Part shown: one piece after another, positions 37,801-48,647 of the stretch | How the letters are laid out: each line of letters opens with the position of its first letter | How positions within the stretch are numbered: position 1 is the first letter of the stretch | Assembly: GCA_035048495.1 (NCBI GenBank) | Contig: CM068546.1 | Location: 38,892,674 to 38,956,673 of the forward strand | Direction: 5' to 3' | DNA: 64,000 nucleotides | From: Euptelea pleiosperma | Lineage: Eukaryota > Streptophyta > Magnoliopsida > Ranunculales > Eupteleaceae | Translations under genes and position numbers: made by a program | The notes under the pieces: model-generated | What the model saw: only the letters and a program-made list of their open reading frames with translations | Told to the model about the DNA's origin: nothing | Databases searched by the model: none

Positions 37801-39304
37801 TTATAGTTGACTTAAGGGGGTGGGTGTAATTGCCAGTTCGGTACACAATAACATAATCACATAGAAGACAACAAATTGCATATAAATGCATCCATTAAGT
37901 AAAAGACAGCTTATATAACCACTTGACACTCCTTTAAGCAACAATATTAGAACAAATAAATATAATAGCAACATATTAACATAATCTTACAAATAGATTA
38001 TTTCTTGAATTTCTTATTCTTCTATATTTGAAAGAGATAATAGACAAATTCTCCCCAAACTCCACAAATAGATTGATTTGTGAATTTCTTGCTGTTCATA
38101 TTTTCACACATAATCTAATGAATTCAGAACAAAATTTTGTTCAATTTGCATTAGTGAGATTAACAGTAAAGAGAGAAAAAAATTTCATAACACCGACCAG
38201 AAAAAAGGAGAAAAAAATAATAACAGGTATAATCAATGATTTGGCACTTCTCCTCCCAAGCTCCACCAAAAAACCTTGTGCATGAAAGAACAAAGAACAA
38301 AAGCCAAAAACTACGGAAAATGTGAAAAGACTATGTGGGGTTACACTTAATCTAATGAATTCAGAACAAAATTTGTTCGATTTACATCAGTGAGATAAAA
38401 AATAAAGAGAGAAAAGCAATCATAAAGCGAGCCCCACACACACATACAAAAAGAAAGAAAAAAATCATGACAGGGAAAATCAACCGTTTGGCACTTATCC
38501 TCCCAAGCTCCACCAGAAAACCTCCTTATGCATGAAAGAACAAAAACAAAAGCCAAAAACTACGGGAAAATGGGAAAAGGCTGTGTGGGGTTAAACTTAA
38601 TCTAATGAATTCAGAACAAAAAATTGTCCGATTTACATTAGCGAGATAAAAAAATAAAGAGAGAAAAATATCAAAAAGCCCACCAAAAAATAGAAAAAAA
38701 AGAGAGAAAAATCATGACAGGGAAAATCAACGGTTTGGCACTTCTCCCGAGCTCCAGCAGAAAACCTTATGCGTGAAAGAACAAAGAAAAAAAATCCAAA
38801 AACTACGGAAAATTGGAAAAGGCTATGTGGGGTTCAAGAACCAGACACAACAGGAACACCGGGCAAAATCTAGATAAATTAAGAAAAACACCAAAAAAAA
38901 AAAAAAAAAAACATAAAAAATTGAGATGATCCTCACCTGCTCTGCCGTAGAAGCCGACGCCTGCAACTGCCCGCTCTTCTCTTCCAAGCTTTTCTGCAAT
39001 CGCAATATCTCCTCCTCCATGCTCCTTGCCCTCGTCTCCGCCACCTGCAAAATCCCTAAACCACTTAATACGAGAGAGAGAGAGAGAGAGAATAGCATCG
39101 CGAGAACACCAAATTACATGCCTGTCTCGTTAGGGTTTCTCGAGCAAATGTTTCTTCTTGTGAAGCAAGCCGACTACGAACATCCTTCAACTCAGCCGCC
39201 AACGAAACTACGTTTCGCCGGAAGCTTTGTTTCTTATCAATTAGATCCTTCAGCAGAGGATCCAATTCTCGCGCAGACGAAGACGGGTTTTCCGAGATCG
39301 ACAT
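34813..39304 (-). CDS. NEAP: Nuclear envelope-associated protein (NEAP)
   Basis: Five coding exons: 39304-39122, 39044-38937, 36720-36259, 36122-36021, 34980-34813; 340 aa, close to the Arabidopsis NEAPs (about 350). The start ATG gives MSISEN and leads into the conserved [21 protein letters not shown]. Almost all of residues 15-315 is coiled coil with heptads ([71 protein letters not shown]). The C terminus ([18 protein letters not shown], 323-340) is a short membrane anchor. NEAPs are plant-specific, sit at the inner nuclear membrane, and form homo- and heteromers that interact with SUN proteins, influencing nuclear shape. The first intron is 77 nt and appears to use a GC donor (CAG, then GCATGT). 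Intron 2 is 2.2 kb with a MITE and a tandem repeat. Confidence 0.94.
37040..37348. mobile_element. G-box MITE in NEAP intron 2
   Basis: Arms ATGACAGACCATGGTATGAG then CCACGTGGCACACTCTTAGA at left, and the complements ending TGCCATGTGG and CTCTGTCATCAATG at right. The core has AAAATTAGCCTGATCAG and ATCAGGCTGATTTTTGG. Complete in layout, but no clear 9-bp duplication. Confidence 0.7.
38109..38832. repeat. Three tandem units of about 240 bp in NEAP intron 2
   Basis: Units start at about 38109, 38347 and 38597. Each begins TAATCTAATGAATTCAGAAC, then has GAGATAAAAAATAAAGAGAG, ATCAACGGTTTGGCACTTCT, CAAGCTCCACCAGAAAACCT, and CCAAAAACTACGGAAAATG before GTGTGGGGTT. Identity looks high with small indels. 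It may vary in copy number. Confidence 0.75.
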
Positions 39305-40620
39305 GAATAAGTTATTCACAGAAACCCCAATTCGAAATACGAGACTGTGTTCAAAACTTCCACTTCTGCAATTTCTTCTTCGAACTTAGAACAGTAGGTT
39401 AACGGTCTAATCCTGTGCCCATACTATTCCTAGCGTTTACTTAAAACCCCAACGATCAGTCGTCGCCCTCAGTGCATTGAAAGCTCTACTTACCTGCATG
39501 TTTAATGCCGTCCTTCTCATTTACTTTGACTAGTTTAAAAAAAACGGTAATTTTTGAGAAAAACAGCAAGGTTTTCAAGATTTAAACTTCAAACAAGCCT
39601 AAACACGTCTTCACTCTGTAAAATCAAATCCTTCTGGAAATTAGCAAAAAACGTCCCATAGCTTCTTACTAATAAACAAGCATCCAGAAGATGTAGAAAT
39701 AAAGACAGATTTTTTTTTTCTAAATTGTTGACAGATGGAAGGCTCTGATAAAGCAGGTTTAAGCGAATTTGAGCCACACGTTCGTCGTTGTTTTCTTGCA
39801 GAAGCAAAGATCACGAGAAAAGTGTTTCTTACAAGCGAAAACTCATTAAAACCGTCGTAAAACCAGGTAAAATCAACTTTCCGCCAAAATCATCGATTTC
39901 TCAGTGAAATATTAAAGAAAACTCATTTCCAAATAAGATTCTTACCATTTGCTCATCTTTCCTGAGTCCTGACATCGATTGTAGAAACCAAAAATCTCTT
40001 CGTTTGATCTAATAGAACTCCAAGATCTTCAACCACGGGACTTCTCTATCGTATCTGTGAGATTCAAATCAAGCTCTTCCCTTTCTCAACTACCTTTCTT
40101 TGATTGAACAGTATACAAGTCTTTGTTATTCCAAAATCTCAGATCGAAACAGTAGTAGACGAAAGGAATTGCCAAGAAGACAGTTTTACATCCAGATATC
40201 GAACCTCAACACCCAAATTCGGGAAAAATCAAAATACATAAACGAATTTACTAAAAAAAAAAAAAACGATCTTCAGCCTCGTTTCTCCCATCTCTCAACG
40301 AATCTCGTGAAATACAGTAAACCTCTACGAGTCGACATCGTCTCTGGAGATTATAAAGATTTCTTCGACAAATCTCCTTATTCGAGCCCCTAAAAACCTA
40401 AAATCTTAGGGTTTCTGAGCGTTTCATTGGCGAAGAGCTCCCGTTTTCAAACGAGCTTTTACTGAAGGGGTAGTGACGCAGCTGACGCTAAACGATTAGC
40501 CAGCGAGACTGCTGGTTCGGAAACCAGAGTTTATAGCAAAGAGGCAAAGACGTGGTTTGGATTCTCCGAACCTGAGATTCGGGAGTAAGACAGAATCCGA
40601 AGCTCTAGCTCAGTTTGACC
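39305..40620 (-). promoter_or_regulatory. NEAP 5' leader and promoter
   Basis: On the minus strand a donor-like CATGCAG/GTAAGTAG at about 39496 and an acceptor AAATTGCAG near 39370 suggest a leader intron of about 130 bp. Beyond it the DNA has no other gene and reads as promoter up to the transposon-rich block starting near 40990. Confidence 0.4.
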
Positions 40621-40989
40621 TAAGCGCGGCAAATCTAAATTTCGAGTGAATTGCTTGGGTCCGTACACGTGGCGATTTATTAAATCGTGATGGAAATAAA
40701 TGCTTTTCTTCTTTTCCTAAGATGACGACAATGCCCTTGTCATTTATTCTTATTCACTGTTGTGTCTTAAAGGAAGAAGCCGGATGTCCGTGTTCACTCG
40801 TCTCTCTTATATGACCATATTGCCCTTGTCATTTGAAACAGGACTGGATTTTTTTTATTTTTATTTTTTCGATTACGATGGCAAGGCTTATATGGTTAAC
40901 TAGAAAATGGGTTTTAGATAAAATGAACATTTTCAAGCGTTTGGTGTGTGAAAAAATTTACTTTCAGGTACAAAATACTTTTGGCCATG

Positions 40990-41365
40990 TCGAGCCCATG
41001 GTTTAAAAAAACGGCCGTTATAACGAAAATAACAGCCGTGTTATAACGGATTCGGATCTCCCCCATACGTTATGTACCATTTTAAGGCTCAGAAAATAAT
41101 GACCATTATTTTTGTTATAACGGTTGTTTTTTTCTATTATAACGGAAATAACGACTATTATTTTCTAAAATATATTTGTTAAAAAAATGTCCGTTATTTT
41201 CTCTTATAAATTTTATCGAATTTTAGAGCTATTACTTTCCGTTATTTTCTCTTTTTTTTGCCCATGTGCGTTACACTCCGTTATAATGGCTATTATAACA
41301 CACATGCACACACACAAAAAATAAAAAAAAAGAAAAGAATGCCCCGGTCCCTGCATCATTATAAC
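40990..41365. mobile_element. Degenerate hAT-like MITE cluster
   Basis: It opens CATGGTTTAAAAAAACGGCC and carries many TTATAACGG and CCGTTATTTTC blocks in both orientations, with a CACACA tract at 41300-41316. Same family as 41366-41686; ends are not clean. Confidence 0.5.
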
Positions 41366-41686
41366 CAAGGTTTAAAGGGGACTGTTATAACGGATTCAGG
41401 GCGTTATCGTTTTTCCCATTACAACAGAAAAAAATGCTCGGGCAAAAACGAAAAAAAAAAAAAAAAGAGAAAATAACAGAAATAACAAAAAATAATGGAA
41501 AAAAATGGGAATATAATAGCAAATAATGAAAAAAATGAAAATAACGGCCGTTTATTTTCAAAATTTTAACGGTTGTTATTTTCATTATAACGGAAAATAA
41601 CAGCCGTTATTTAACCGGCAGTTTAAGGGTCTGTAACGTAATGGGGTAGGTCCGAATCCGTTATAACGGCCGTTTTTTAGACCTTG
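41366..41686. mobile_element. hAT-type MITE, TTATAACGG family
   Basis: 321 bp with ends CAAGGTTTAAAGGGG and TTTTTTAGACCTTG, and subterminal CTGTTATAACGGATTC matching GAATCCGTTATAACGG. The flanks ATTATAAC (41358-41365) and GTTATAAC (41687-41694) match at seven of eight bases, as for a hAT insertion. The interior is made of AATAACGG-type palindromes and A runs. Confidence 0.75.
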
Positions 41687-41904
41687 GTTATAACGCCTCC
41701 AGTTTGTTTTTGTCCCTTTTGCTAAGTGCCTCTCCACTTGACAAGTACCCCTGACACTTATTTTTTATTTTTTAAAATTTAATTAAACTTTTTGAATGCT
41801 AATCAAAACACTCTCCCTTTCAAGTTGAGTGGACCCTAAGTCCAAAATATTTTCAACGAATTAATTAGTTGATTGAAGAAAATAGAAAACCCAAATTTCT
41901 TTGG

Positions 41905-42268
41905 GACAGGCTCGGGGCACCCCCATTTTTGACACCCATTTTGGTGTACCCATATAGAGGATGAATTAATGACTGATTTTTGGTGGGGATAATCTCTATG
42001 GTGAGCCGATCACCCTCACAAATATTCAAATCATTTTGGTATTCATAGACTGGTTTATAAGCTGAAGAATTATGGACCGTCGATTTTTACTGAGTAACTT
42101 GAAAACCACATTTTATGGGGTTAGAAATTTCAGAATGGGCTGATGTTTTGTTGGGGTGATCTATATGGTGAGGAGATCATCCCCACGAAAGATCAGCCAT
42201 TGATTCATCTTCTATGTGGGTACGTCAAAATGGGTGTCAAAAATAGGGGTCCCCCGAACCTGACCTTA
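41905..42268. mobile_element. Inverted-repeat MITE (GTACCCACATAGA family)
   Basis: Ends GGACAGGCTCGGGGCACCCC and GGGGTCCCCCGAACCTGACC; next, TTTTTGACACCCATTTTGG and its inverse CCAAAATGGGTGTC-type sequence; then GTACCCATATAGA and TCTATGTGGGTAC. The interior has the GATCTCCTCACC repeat. The same family is nested in the element at 28727-29040. It directly abuts the next element's target duplication. Confidence 0.65.
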
Positions 42269-42277
42269 TTTTTTTAT

Positions 42278-42672
42278 GGGTCGGGCTCCGTTGACAGAGT
42301 TTAAATGACAGAATTCTGTACAGTGACACAATATAAGCCACGTATCATACTCTTAGAGGAATCTGGCCGTATGGATGTTTGTCCAATCCCTTGGTGGACC
42401 TACAAACCAAAAATCAGCCTGATTAGTGATTTATAGGCTTTGGATTGGACTTATCATGACCGGATCTCAACTGTGGGAATTTGAGCAGTATTTGAGGTAC
42501 AAAGATCCAACGCCTATAAATCACTAATCAGGCTGATTTTTGGTTTGTCAGTCCACCATGGGATTGGACAAACATCCATACGGTCAGATTCCTATAAGAA
42601 TATGCCACGTGGCTTATACTGTGTCCCTGTACAGAATCCTGTCATTTAAACTCTGTAAAGGGAGCCCGATCC
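42278..42672. mobile_element. G-box MITE, complete, second end type, 9-bp TSD
   Basis: 395 bp. Ends GGGTCGGGCTCCGTTGACAG and the complement ending GGAGCCCGATCC; then TTTAAATGACAGAATTCTG and its partner CAGAATCCTGTCATTTAAA; then CACAATATAAGCCACGT and ATGCCACGTGGCTTATACTG. The core is identical in plan to 28279-28644. A perfect TTTTTTTAT duplication flanks it (42269-42277, 42673-42681). Confidence 0.85.
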
Positions 42673-42869
42673 TTTTTTTATAAGCAAAACCCATTTATTG
42701 GTTGCCGACTTAATATTATCCTGCCCTACAGCGCATTCAACTGATGGCCAAATTGTCATCCAGTCCAAATCAATTTATGTGTAGGCCATGTCATATTGAA
42801 TGCCTTCTTCATCATTATCATAAGACCCTCATATTGTTTCTTCAGAATAAAATATAAATTCTCTGACTG

Positions 42870-43215
42870 CCCACAATATGAGCCACGTGGCACATTTTTA
42901 GAGGGATACAGACCTTATGAATATATGGCCAATCCCTATGTGGATTTGATCTACAAACCAAAAATCACCCTAATTAGTGATTTCTAAGCATTGGATTGGA
43001 GTCATTTTCATGGGTTGATTTTAGCCGTGCGAATAGAAGCATTATTGACCACTAGGATTATAAGGGTCTCACGTTGATGAACCCCAGTATGAGCCCCGCT
43101 GCATAAACCACTGACGGTATGGATATTTGGTCCAACCATAGGTTGACCTATAAACCAAAAATTAAAAATTAGCCTGATTAGTGATTTTTAAGCATTGGAT
43201 TAGATTCAGACATGT
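42870..43215. mobile_element. Two truncated G-box MITE copies
   Basis: The first (42870-43060) has CACAATATGAGCCACGTGGC and CCAATCCCTATGTGG, then runs to TTTTCATGGGTTGATTTTAG and stops. The second (43080-43215) restarts with CCAGTATGAGCC, TGGATATTTGGTCCAACC and AAATTAGCCTGATTAG and stops. Both keep only the left arm. Confidence 0.6.
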
Positions 43216-43387
43216 TGGAAGGTCCCGGGACCAGTGAATTTTTCTCATTATGCTTTGTGTGGAGTCTCAAAAGACCCAATATTTTCGCTGTCTACCTTTT
43301 GTTTTGGCATTTTGTCTCTGGCGATTTTCCGTAAAGGGATCGATCTTCTCCACATGGCATGCAAGAATAATATACGAGTACGCAAGT

Positions 43388-43735
43388 TCCGTTCGCCCAC
43401 AATATCAGCCACGTGGCACATTTTATAGGGCACTGACCGTATGGATGTTTAGCCAATCCCTAGATGGACCTACAACTAAATATAAACTTGATTAGTGATT
43501 TCTAAGCATTGGATTGGAGTCATTTTCATGGGTTAATTTTAACTGTAGGAATTTGAGCATTATTTAGGGTACAATATCAAAAAGGTTTGAAATCACTAAT
43601 CAGGCTGATTTTTGGTTTGTACCTCCACCTAGGGATTGGCCAAACATCCATACGGTCAGCGTCGTCTAAGAGTGTACCACATGGCTCATATTGTGGACGG
43701 TCAGGGAGCGTCGCTCGTCAAGCAAGTTTTACTCT
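43388..43735. mobile_element. G-box MITE copy, nearly complete
   Basis: Left arm CAGCCACGTGGCACATTTT, GACCGTATGGATGTTTAGCC; right arm ATCAGGCTGATTTTTGG, CATCCATACGGTCAGCG, AGTGTACCACATGGCTC, ending CAAGCAAGTTTTACTC. The right end matches the GTTTTACTC end type. The left end is interrupted. Confidence 0.65.
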
Positions 43736-44078
43736 GCGGACGCTGACCTCCACTCAAATATTTTATTTGTCCCGTCTGCTTCGAAGACCAATCCTCTTTG
43801 CTTGGCCAATTTGGTGAGGAGGGAGCAAGTTAAGAGTGTGCTAACTGTAATTCCCAACCTAAATGTCATTCACCTTGTGCGATATGTCGGATTTGCCCTT
43901 ATGCTTTTAGTAAGTAGCGAAAGAGGAGCGGTGCTCCTGCGGCTTGAGTAATGGAATCTATATAACAAATCAGCTCAGCTGTCTCCCCCTCTTATAGGCT
44001 TCATATATTCAAGGGCCCATATCAACCTTTACATAAAATAAAATTTAGACGGTTAGATTAATTTAACAAGAAAATTGT
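43736..44078. other. Intergenic spacer
   Basis: Mostly unassigned. At 43981-44002 there is a short piece (GTCTCCCCCTCTTATAGGC) resembling the 5' part of the Helitron-like repeat that begins at 44079. Confidence 0.4.
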
Positions 44079-44224
44079 CTCCCCACTTATACCCCTCTTA
44101 TCGGCTTGACAAAGGATGGCCGAGATCTTATCACCCCAAATGGACGGTGGATCTAAGCCACTCACCCGATTTTGACAAACGCTTTGTTGGATAGTGCCGT
44201 GGGCAAGGGCTACCTACTAATTAT
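44079..44224 (+). mobile_element. Helitron-like element, diverged copy
   Basis: It begins TCTCCCCACTTATACCCC, passes GGCCGAGATCTTATCACC and ATGGACGGTGGATC, and ends with a TGCC/GGCA hairpin then CTAA and T. Parallel to 18938-19091. Tentative class. Confidence 0.4.
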
Positions 44225-44290
44225 AATATAAAATTACTCTTTTGCTCTCCACAATTACTTACAAAAATTAATTTATAAGGGTATTATAAG

Positions 44291-44641
44291 CAAGGTTTAA
44301 AAATTGGCCGTTATAACGGATTCAGACCTACCCCGTTACGTTACGTACTGTTAAAACGCCCAGAAAATAACAGCCTTTATTTTCCGTTAAAACAAAAATA
44401 ACGACCGTTATTATCTGGAAAAAATGTAAAAAAGGGAGTATTTTTTTCATTTTTTCCGTTATATTCTGTTATTTTCCATTTTTGAATTTCAGCGCCCTTT
44501 TTTTCCTTTTTTTTTCATTTTGTTCTCATTTCTTTTTCCATTTTTGCCCCAGAGCATTTTTTTTTTCTTCTTCGTTATAACGTCAAAAATGGTAAAGCCC
44601 CCAGACCGTTATGCCGTTATAACGGTCCCTTTTAAACCTTC
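44291..44641. mobile_element. hAT-type MITE with perfect 8-bp TSD
   Basis: 351 bp with ends CAAGGTTTAAAAATTGG and the inverse CCCTTTTAAACCTTC, and subterminal CCGTTATAACGG on both sides. A perfect ATTATAAG duplication flanks it (44283-44290, 44642-44649). The interior is T-rich and carries the motif CCGTTATTTTC repeatedly. Best-preserved member of the family in the window. Confidence 0.85.
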
Positions 44642-44896
44642 ATTATAAGAAATATTAACTTTATGATATTCACATTCATGGTCATATATGTTATTTCATA
44701 AAATTTGAGGTTATAATTAGAAACTAATTTTCGGCTTCAACTATCCGTTAGAAAAGTCCTTTCGATTTAAATATAAATATATATCACCTTTGTTATTATT
44801 TATCACTGAAGCATAAGCTTTTGAGAGAAAATATTTGAGATCCAGCGTTTTTTCGAGTCCGCAGAAAAAGGATAAAGTATGTTTTTTGCAATTCGA

Positions 44897-45560
44897 ATTT
44901 CAAATTTTGGTTTAAAAAAGGATTTTAAAGTTAACAGTAACACCCCAAGCCGTTATTTTAACCGACGGGATATATCAGTCGCATACAGACAAAAGAAATA
45001 TTACTTTTAAAAAAAAAAGTTTTCTTCTTTAAAAAAAGTAATGGCGATTTTCTCCTTTATAACTTTTTTTTTTCTAGATTTGGGTCTTATTTTGAAATAA
45101 CGGAACATGGATGGGGCATTACCTTTACAACAGCCGTTATAATGAATATAACTGCAGTTATAACAAAAATAACGGCCATTATACCGTATTCGGTCCTCCC
45201 CCATTAGGTTACGTACCATTAAAATGCCCAAAAAATAACGGCTGTTATAATGGATCTGGTCCTCCCCATTACATTACATACCATTAAAATGCCCAAAAAT
45301 AATGACCATTATAACGGAATTTCAAATTATGGTTTAAAAAAGGATTTTTAAGTTAACAGTAACACCCCAAGCCGTTATTGTAACCAACGGATACATCAGT
45401 CAAATACAGAACAAAGAAATATTACTTTTTTTTTATGGTGATTATCTCCTTTTATAACTTTTTTTTTCAAGATTTTTGGGTCTTATTTTGAAATAACGGA
45501 ACAAGGATAGAGCATTACCTTTGCAACGGCCGTTATAACGAATATAACAGCCGTTTTTTA
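44897..45560. repeat. Direct duplication, period about 422 bp
   Basis: 44897-45180 and 45319-45560 match: GAATTTCAAATTTTGG, AGTTAACAGTAACACCCCAA, GCCGTTATTTTAACC, a TATTACTTTTT run, GGGTCTTATTTTGAAATAAC and GGATGGGGCATTACCTTT. The block contains further TTATAACGG motifs, so local copying of transposon-rich DNA is likely. Confidence 0.65.
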
Positions 45561-45568
45561 ATCATGGT

Positions 45569-45775
45569 TAAAAAATAAACGGCCGCCCCCATTGCGTTAT
45601 GTAATGTTAAAACGCCTACAAAATAGCGTCCGTTGTAACGGATTTCGGTCCTCCCCCATTACTTTACGTACCATTAAAACGCCCAAAAAATAAAGGCGAT
45701 TATAACGGAAATAAACGGTAACGCACCAGTCAGTTATACTGTTATAATGGCCTCTTTTAAACCTTGGTTTAAACA
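45569..45775. mobile_element. Degenerate hAT-like MITE
   Basis: Opens CATGGTTAAAAAATAAACGG and closes TTTTAAACCTTGG with several CGTTATAACGG-like blocks between. No matching flanking 8-mers. Confidence 0.5.
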
Positions 45776-45959
45776 ATAACCAACCGATCCCATGGTTTTA
45801 TAATTGCAGTAATTTTAAGATTCGTGGTACCACACAGTAGATCGGAAGGAATCGGACGTGCATTTAAGAGCTCAGCTGTCCGATTCCACCAAGCATAGGG
45901 ATGAGATGTTTGGGGAGTTTTAATTTGTTGTTGTAAGGGTGGAGCATCGCGGAGTTCTA

Positions 45960-46248
45960 GAAAACTTGCCACGTGGCACACCTTTCGGGCCCAATGAACC
46001 ATGAATGAATTGGCCACCGCCTGATGAACCTATCTATCAAATATAAACCTGATTTGTGATCTCTACCCATTTGATCAAAAAACTCAAAAATATTCTTGAA
46101 TCCAACAGCTATAAATCATCCCATGAAAAAAGCTCAAATCCAATAGCTAGAGGTCACCAATCAGGCTGATATTTGATCCGTATGTCCATCAATGGATGGC
46201 CAATTCATTTATGGGTTAGTGGGCCCGGAAGAGTACCATGTGGCACGT
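45960..46248. mobile_element. G-box MITE copy, diverged
   Basis: Left arm TTGCCACGTGGCACACC, AATGAACCATGAATGAATTGG; right arm ATCAGGCTGATATTTGATC, CCAATTCATTTATGGGTTAG, GTACCATGTGGCACG. The element keeps both arms, but its inner stem sequences differ from the main group. Confidence 0.6.
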
Positions 46249-46484
46249 TTTCAAGAGCCCCACTACATAAACTTTTCCTCTAAACTTCACGCCCCATCTC
46301 TTCTGGTCAACGAGGGGTAGCACGACCAATTTTAAATTTTAATGACTAGTTGGTGCCCCACATGTGATTCACGTACGTGCCGAAACGTAGAACAATAGAA
46401 CATGTGTTCAAATGTTAAGTGAGTAATTTAAAATTTTAAACAATGAAATTAATTTTTTAAACTTCATTATTAATGATAAATTTA

Positions 46485-46643
46485 TTGATGCAATTTGCAT
46501 CTCACCCTTTGACCGTGGTCAACGTCATTGACCATAGACGGTCTCCGGATGGACAACCCAATATTTTTTAAATGACTATAATGATCTTCGGAGACGAGAC
46601 TCAAATATTTTAAAAACATTTGGTGAGATGCAAATTGTATCAA
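46485..46643. mobile_element. PIF/Harbinger (Tourist)-like MITE
   Basis: 159 bp with inverted ends TTGATGCAATTTGCATCTCA and TGAGATGCAAATTGTATCAA, flanked by TTA on both sides (46482-46484 and 46644-46646). A 3-bp TTA duplication with such ends is typical of Tourist-like elements of the PIF/Harbinger superfamily. No coding capacity. Confidence 0.65.
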
Positions 46644-46754
46644 TTAAGTAAGGGGGACAAGCAATAAATCATTTTTTTTTTAGGTTTTTTTTTCTTGAGG
46701 ATGATGAGCTCAACCTTTTTTTGAGGATTGTGTAAGCACACTAATGTCCCTCAT

Positions 46755-46835
46755 CAATGACGATGAGGGACCACAATATGAGCCACGTGGCACACTCTTA
46801 GAGGTCACTAACCGTACGGATGTTGGGCCCGTCGT
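46755..46835. mobile_element. G-box MITE, left-arm fragment
   Basis: Contains CCACAATATGAGCCACGTGG, CACACTCTTAGAGGTCACTA and CCGTACGGATGTTGGGCCC, then diverges. Confidence 0.6.
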
Positions 46836-47499
46836 GAGGGAGAGACGCCCTTTCACTAGTTACATATAGTAATAGCTAAGTCAGAGCGTTACATTAAGAA
46901 AAAATAAATTATGTGACCTAATAAAATGTACCTTTTCAAAGGTACAGGCGCTACACGTGGTACACAAAGACCTAACCCTAATTTTTTTTTTTTTTGAGTT
47001 TGTTATTGGTTAAGTTATTAGAATAATCAGAAGGCCCATGTTATGAAGATGTAACCGTGAATTAGGCTTAGGGTTAGGGTTGGTTTTCTCTCCCAACAAG
47101 TAATATTCATCCACGTGAATAGGATTATTTTATGGAGCATGACGCACCAACTATTCCCTACGTATTATAATACCAAAACATTTCTCTTTTATATAGGACT
47201 AATTAATTTTAGAATAATTTCACATCCTTGGTGATTTTGATAATCCTCACTCGAAAATTTGATTTGCTAAGATTTATAATTATTAATATATACGGTGAGA
47301 AATTATAAAAAATTAGCGACATGAGAATGGGTGCGATCCACCCTTGCTGCTTGCACGTGTCGAGTCAAACGACTCTGTAACGTACTACTTGACACCAATG
47401 CAACACATGGTGTGCATTAGTCGCAATCCATATTGTCAAAATGTTATGGCAACCCATTGATTGCATTTGACTCTAAACCATACTTTTAACGATAATCAT
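46836..47499. other. Intergenic spacer
   Basis: AT-rich DNA with no supported gene or bounded transposon. A short GGGTTAGGGTT at about 47070 is too short to be a telomeric relic of note. Confidence 0.45.
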
Positions 47500-47502
47500 C
47501 GG

Positions 47503-47725
47503 GTTCTTTTTTTTTTTTTTTTCTTTTTTATTGTATCACAGGGTATCCGGGCCCCTTAGAGCACCCGACTAAGTCCCTGCGGACACGGGATTAACCACCG
47601 CCTACTCCGCGTCATTTAAACGCTTGGGCAAGCCTAGCTGGTGGCTGGCCCTGAGGGGAGGGGATTAAAACTCAAGACCTGCGCTTCCTGATGCGTAGTC
47701 CTGGCCATCTGCTGATCGCTCATAT
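47503..47725 (-). mobile_element. tRNA-related SINE-like retroposon
   Basis: On the minus strand a tRNA-like start (GGCCAGGACTACGCATCAGG, AAGCGCAGGTC, then TTGAGTTTTAATCC as a degraded B box) is followed by about 120 bp of body (GGGACTTAGTCGGGTGCTC) and an A-rich tail, seen on the plus strand as the T run at 47507-47530. Head, body and A tail fit a SINE. No target duplication found. Confidence 0.55.
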
Positions 47726-48638
47726 GTTTCTCTCCCGCATTTGACGATACCCAACGTAGAGTATATGCAAATCAACGATACGTGACGTCTTTTGTTAAAT
47801 TTGTTAGTATTTTATATAATTTTTAGTTTTCTATTATTAGTATTATTATGGTTATAATTTATATTAGATTTCCCATATAATAAAGTTTTTTTTGTTTCGA
47901 TAAACGCCCATATGACGATATGTCCCAAATTTCCTTCCGATCCTAAATCTGAATTCTCAACCTTCTGATCTAGGCTAAAACCTCTCTGAGAACGACCCAT
48001 CTGAAATCAACGGCTAAAGGTGATTTTTAGTGTGTAGGTCCACCAAGAGATGGGCCCAAAACCAAAAGAGTGTAGCACGTGGCCCCACCAATCAAATAAA
48101 GTACTAAACCATGTTGTAAGTCTTCCTTTTTGTCTGTATGTTGAAGAGAAGCACGCATTATATGGCTAATAACACGGAGATGATGACTTAATAAGTGGGT
48201 ACTCCATTATGAAGAAGTGGCTGAAAATCTCAGAAAGGGAACTCTAGTATGGTCTTGGGTCTTTCTGGATGAAAGTGGGCCTACCCCACTTTCCAACTTA
48301 TGCATGGGTGGCTGAAATTATCCAACTTATCAATGTGGGCCCATCACATTTTTAGATTGAGAGGGTGTTTGGTTACGACTTTTCTGTTACCCGTCCCGTC
48401 GAAAATTCCACCTTAGTACGTCACGAAAGTGAAAACCAAGTTGTAGTGGTTCTGCACTTGCGCTGGGTTTTGTTTGTTAGGGTACTTGTCAAGTGAAGAG
48501 GTGCTAGTGACCAAAAATAAACTCCACTGTAAAGTCGCCAATAGATGGAAACTTTAGACCTCAAATCAATAGGGACCATAACCCGCATTCTCGTCAAGGC
48601 GTGGACACAGGTGCACTTGGGCCAACTTGTTTGGTAAG
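47726..48638. other. Intergenic spacer
   Basis: No exon or bounded mobile element recognised. A short G-box MITE scrap (TGATTTTTAGTGTGTAGGTC) lies at 48020-48080. Confidence 0.4.
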
Positions 48639-48647
48639 TCTCACCTG

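Noticed and set aside
39057..39121. GT-AG alternative for NEAP intron 1
   Set aside because: It keeps the frame but inserts extra residues into a conserved region; the GC-AG junction fits the family length better.
47066..47080. Telomere-like GGGTTAGGGTT
   Set aside because: Less than two full repeats, with no array.
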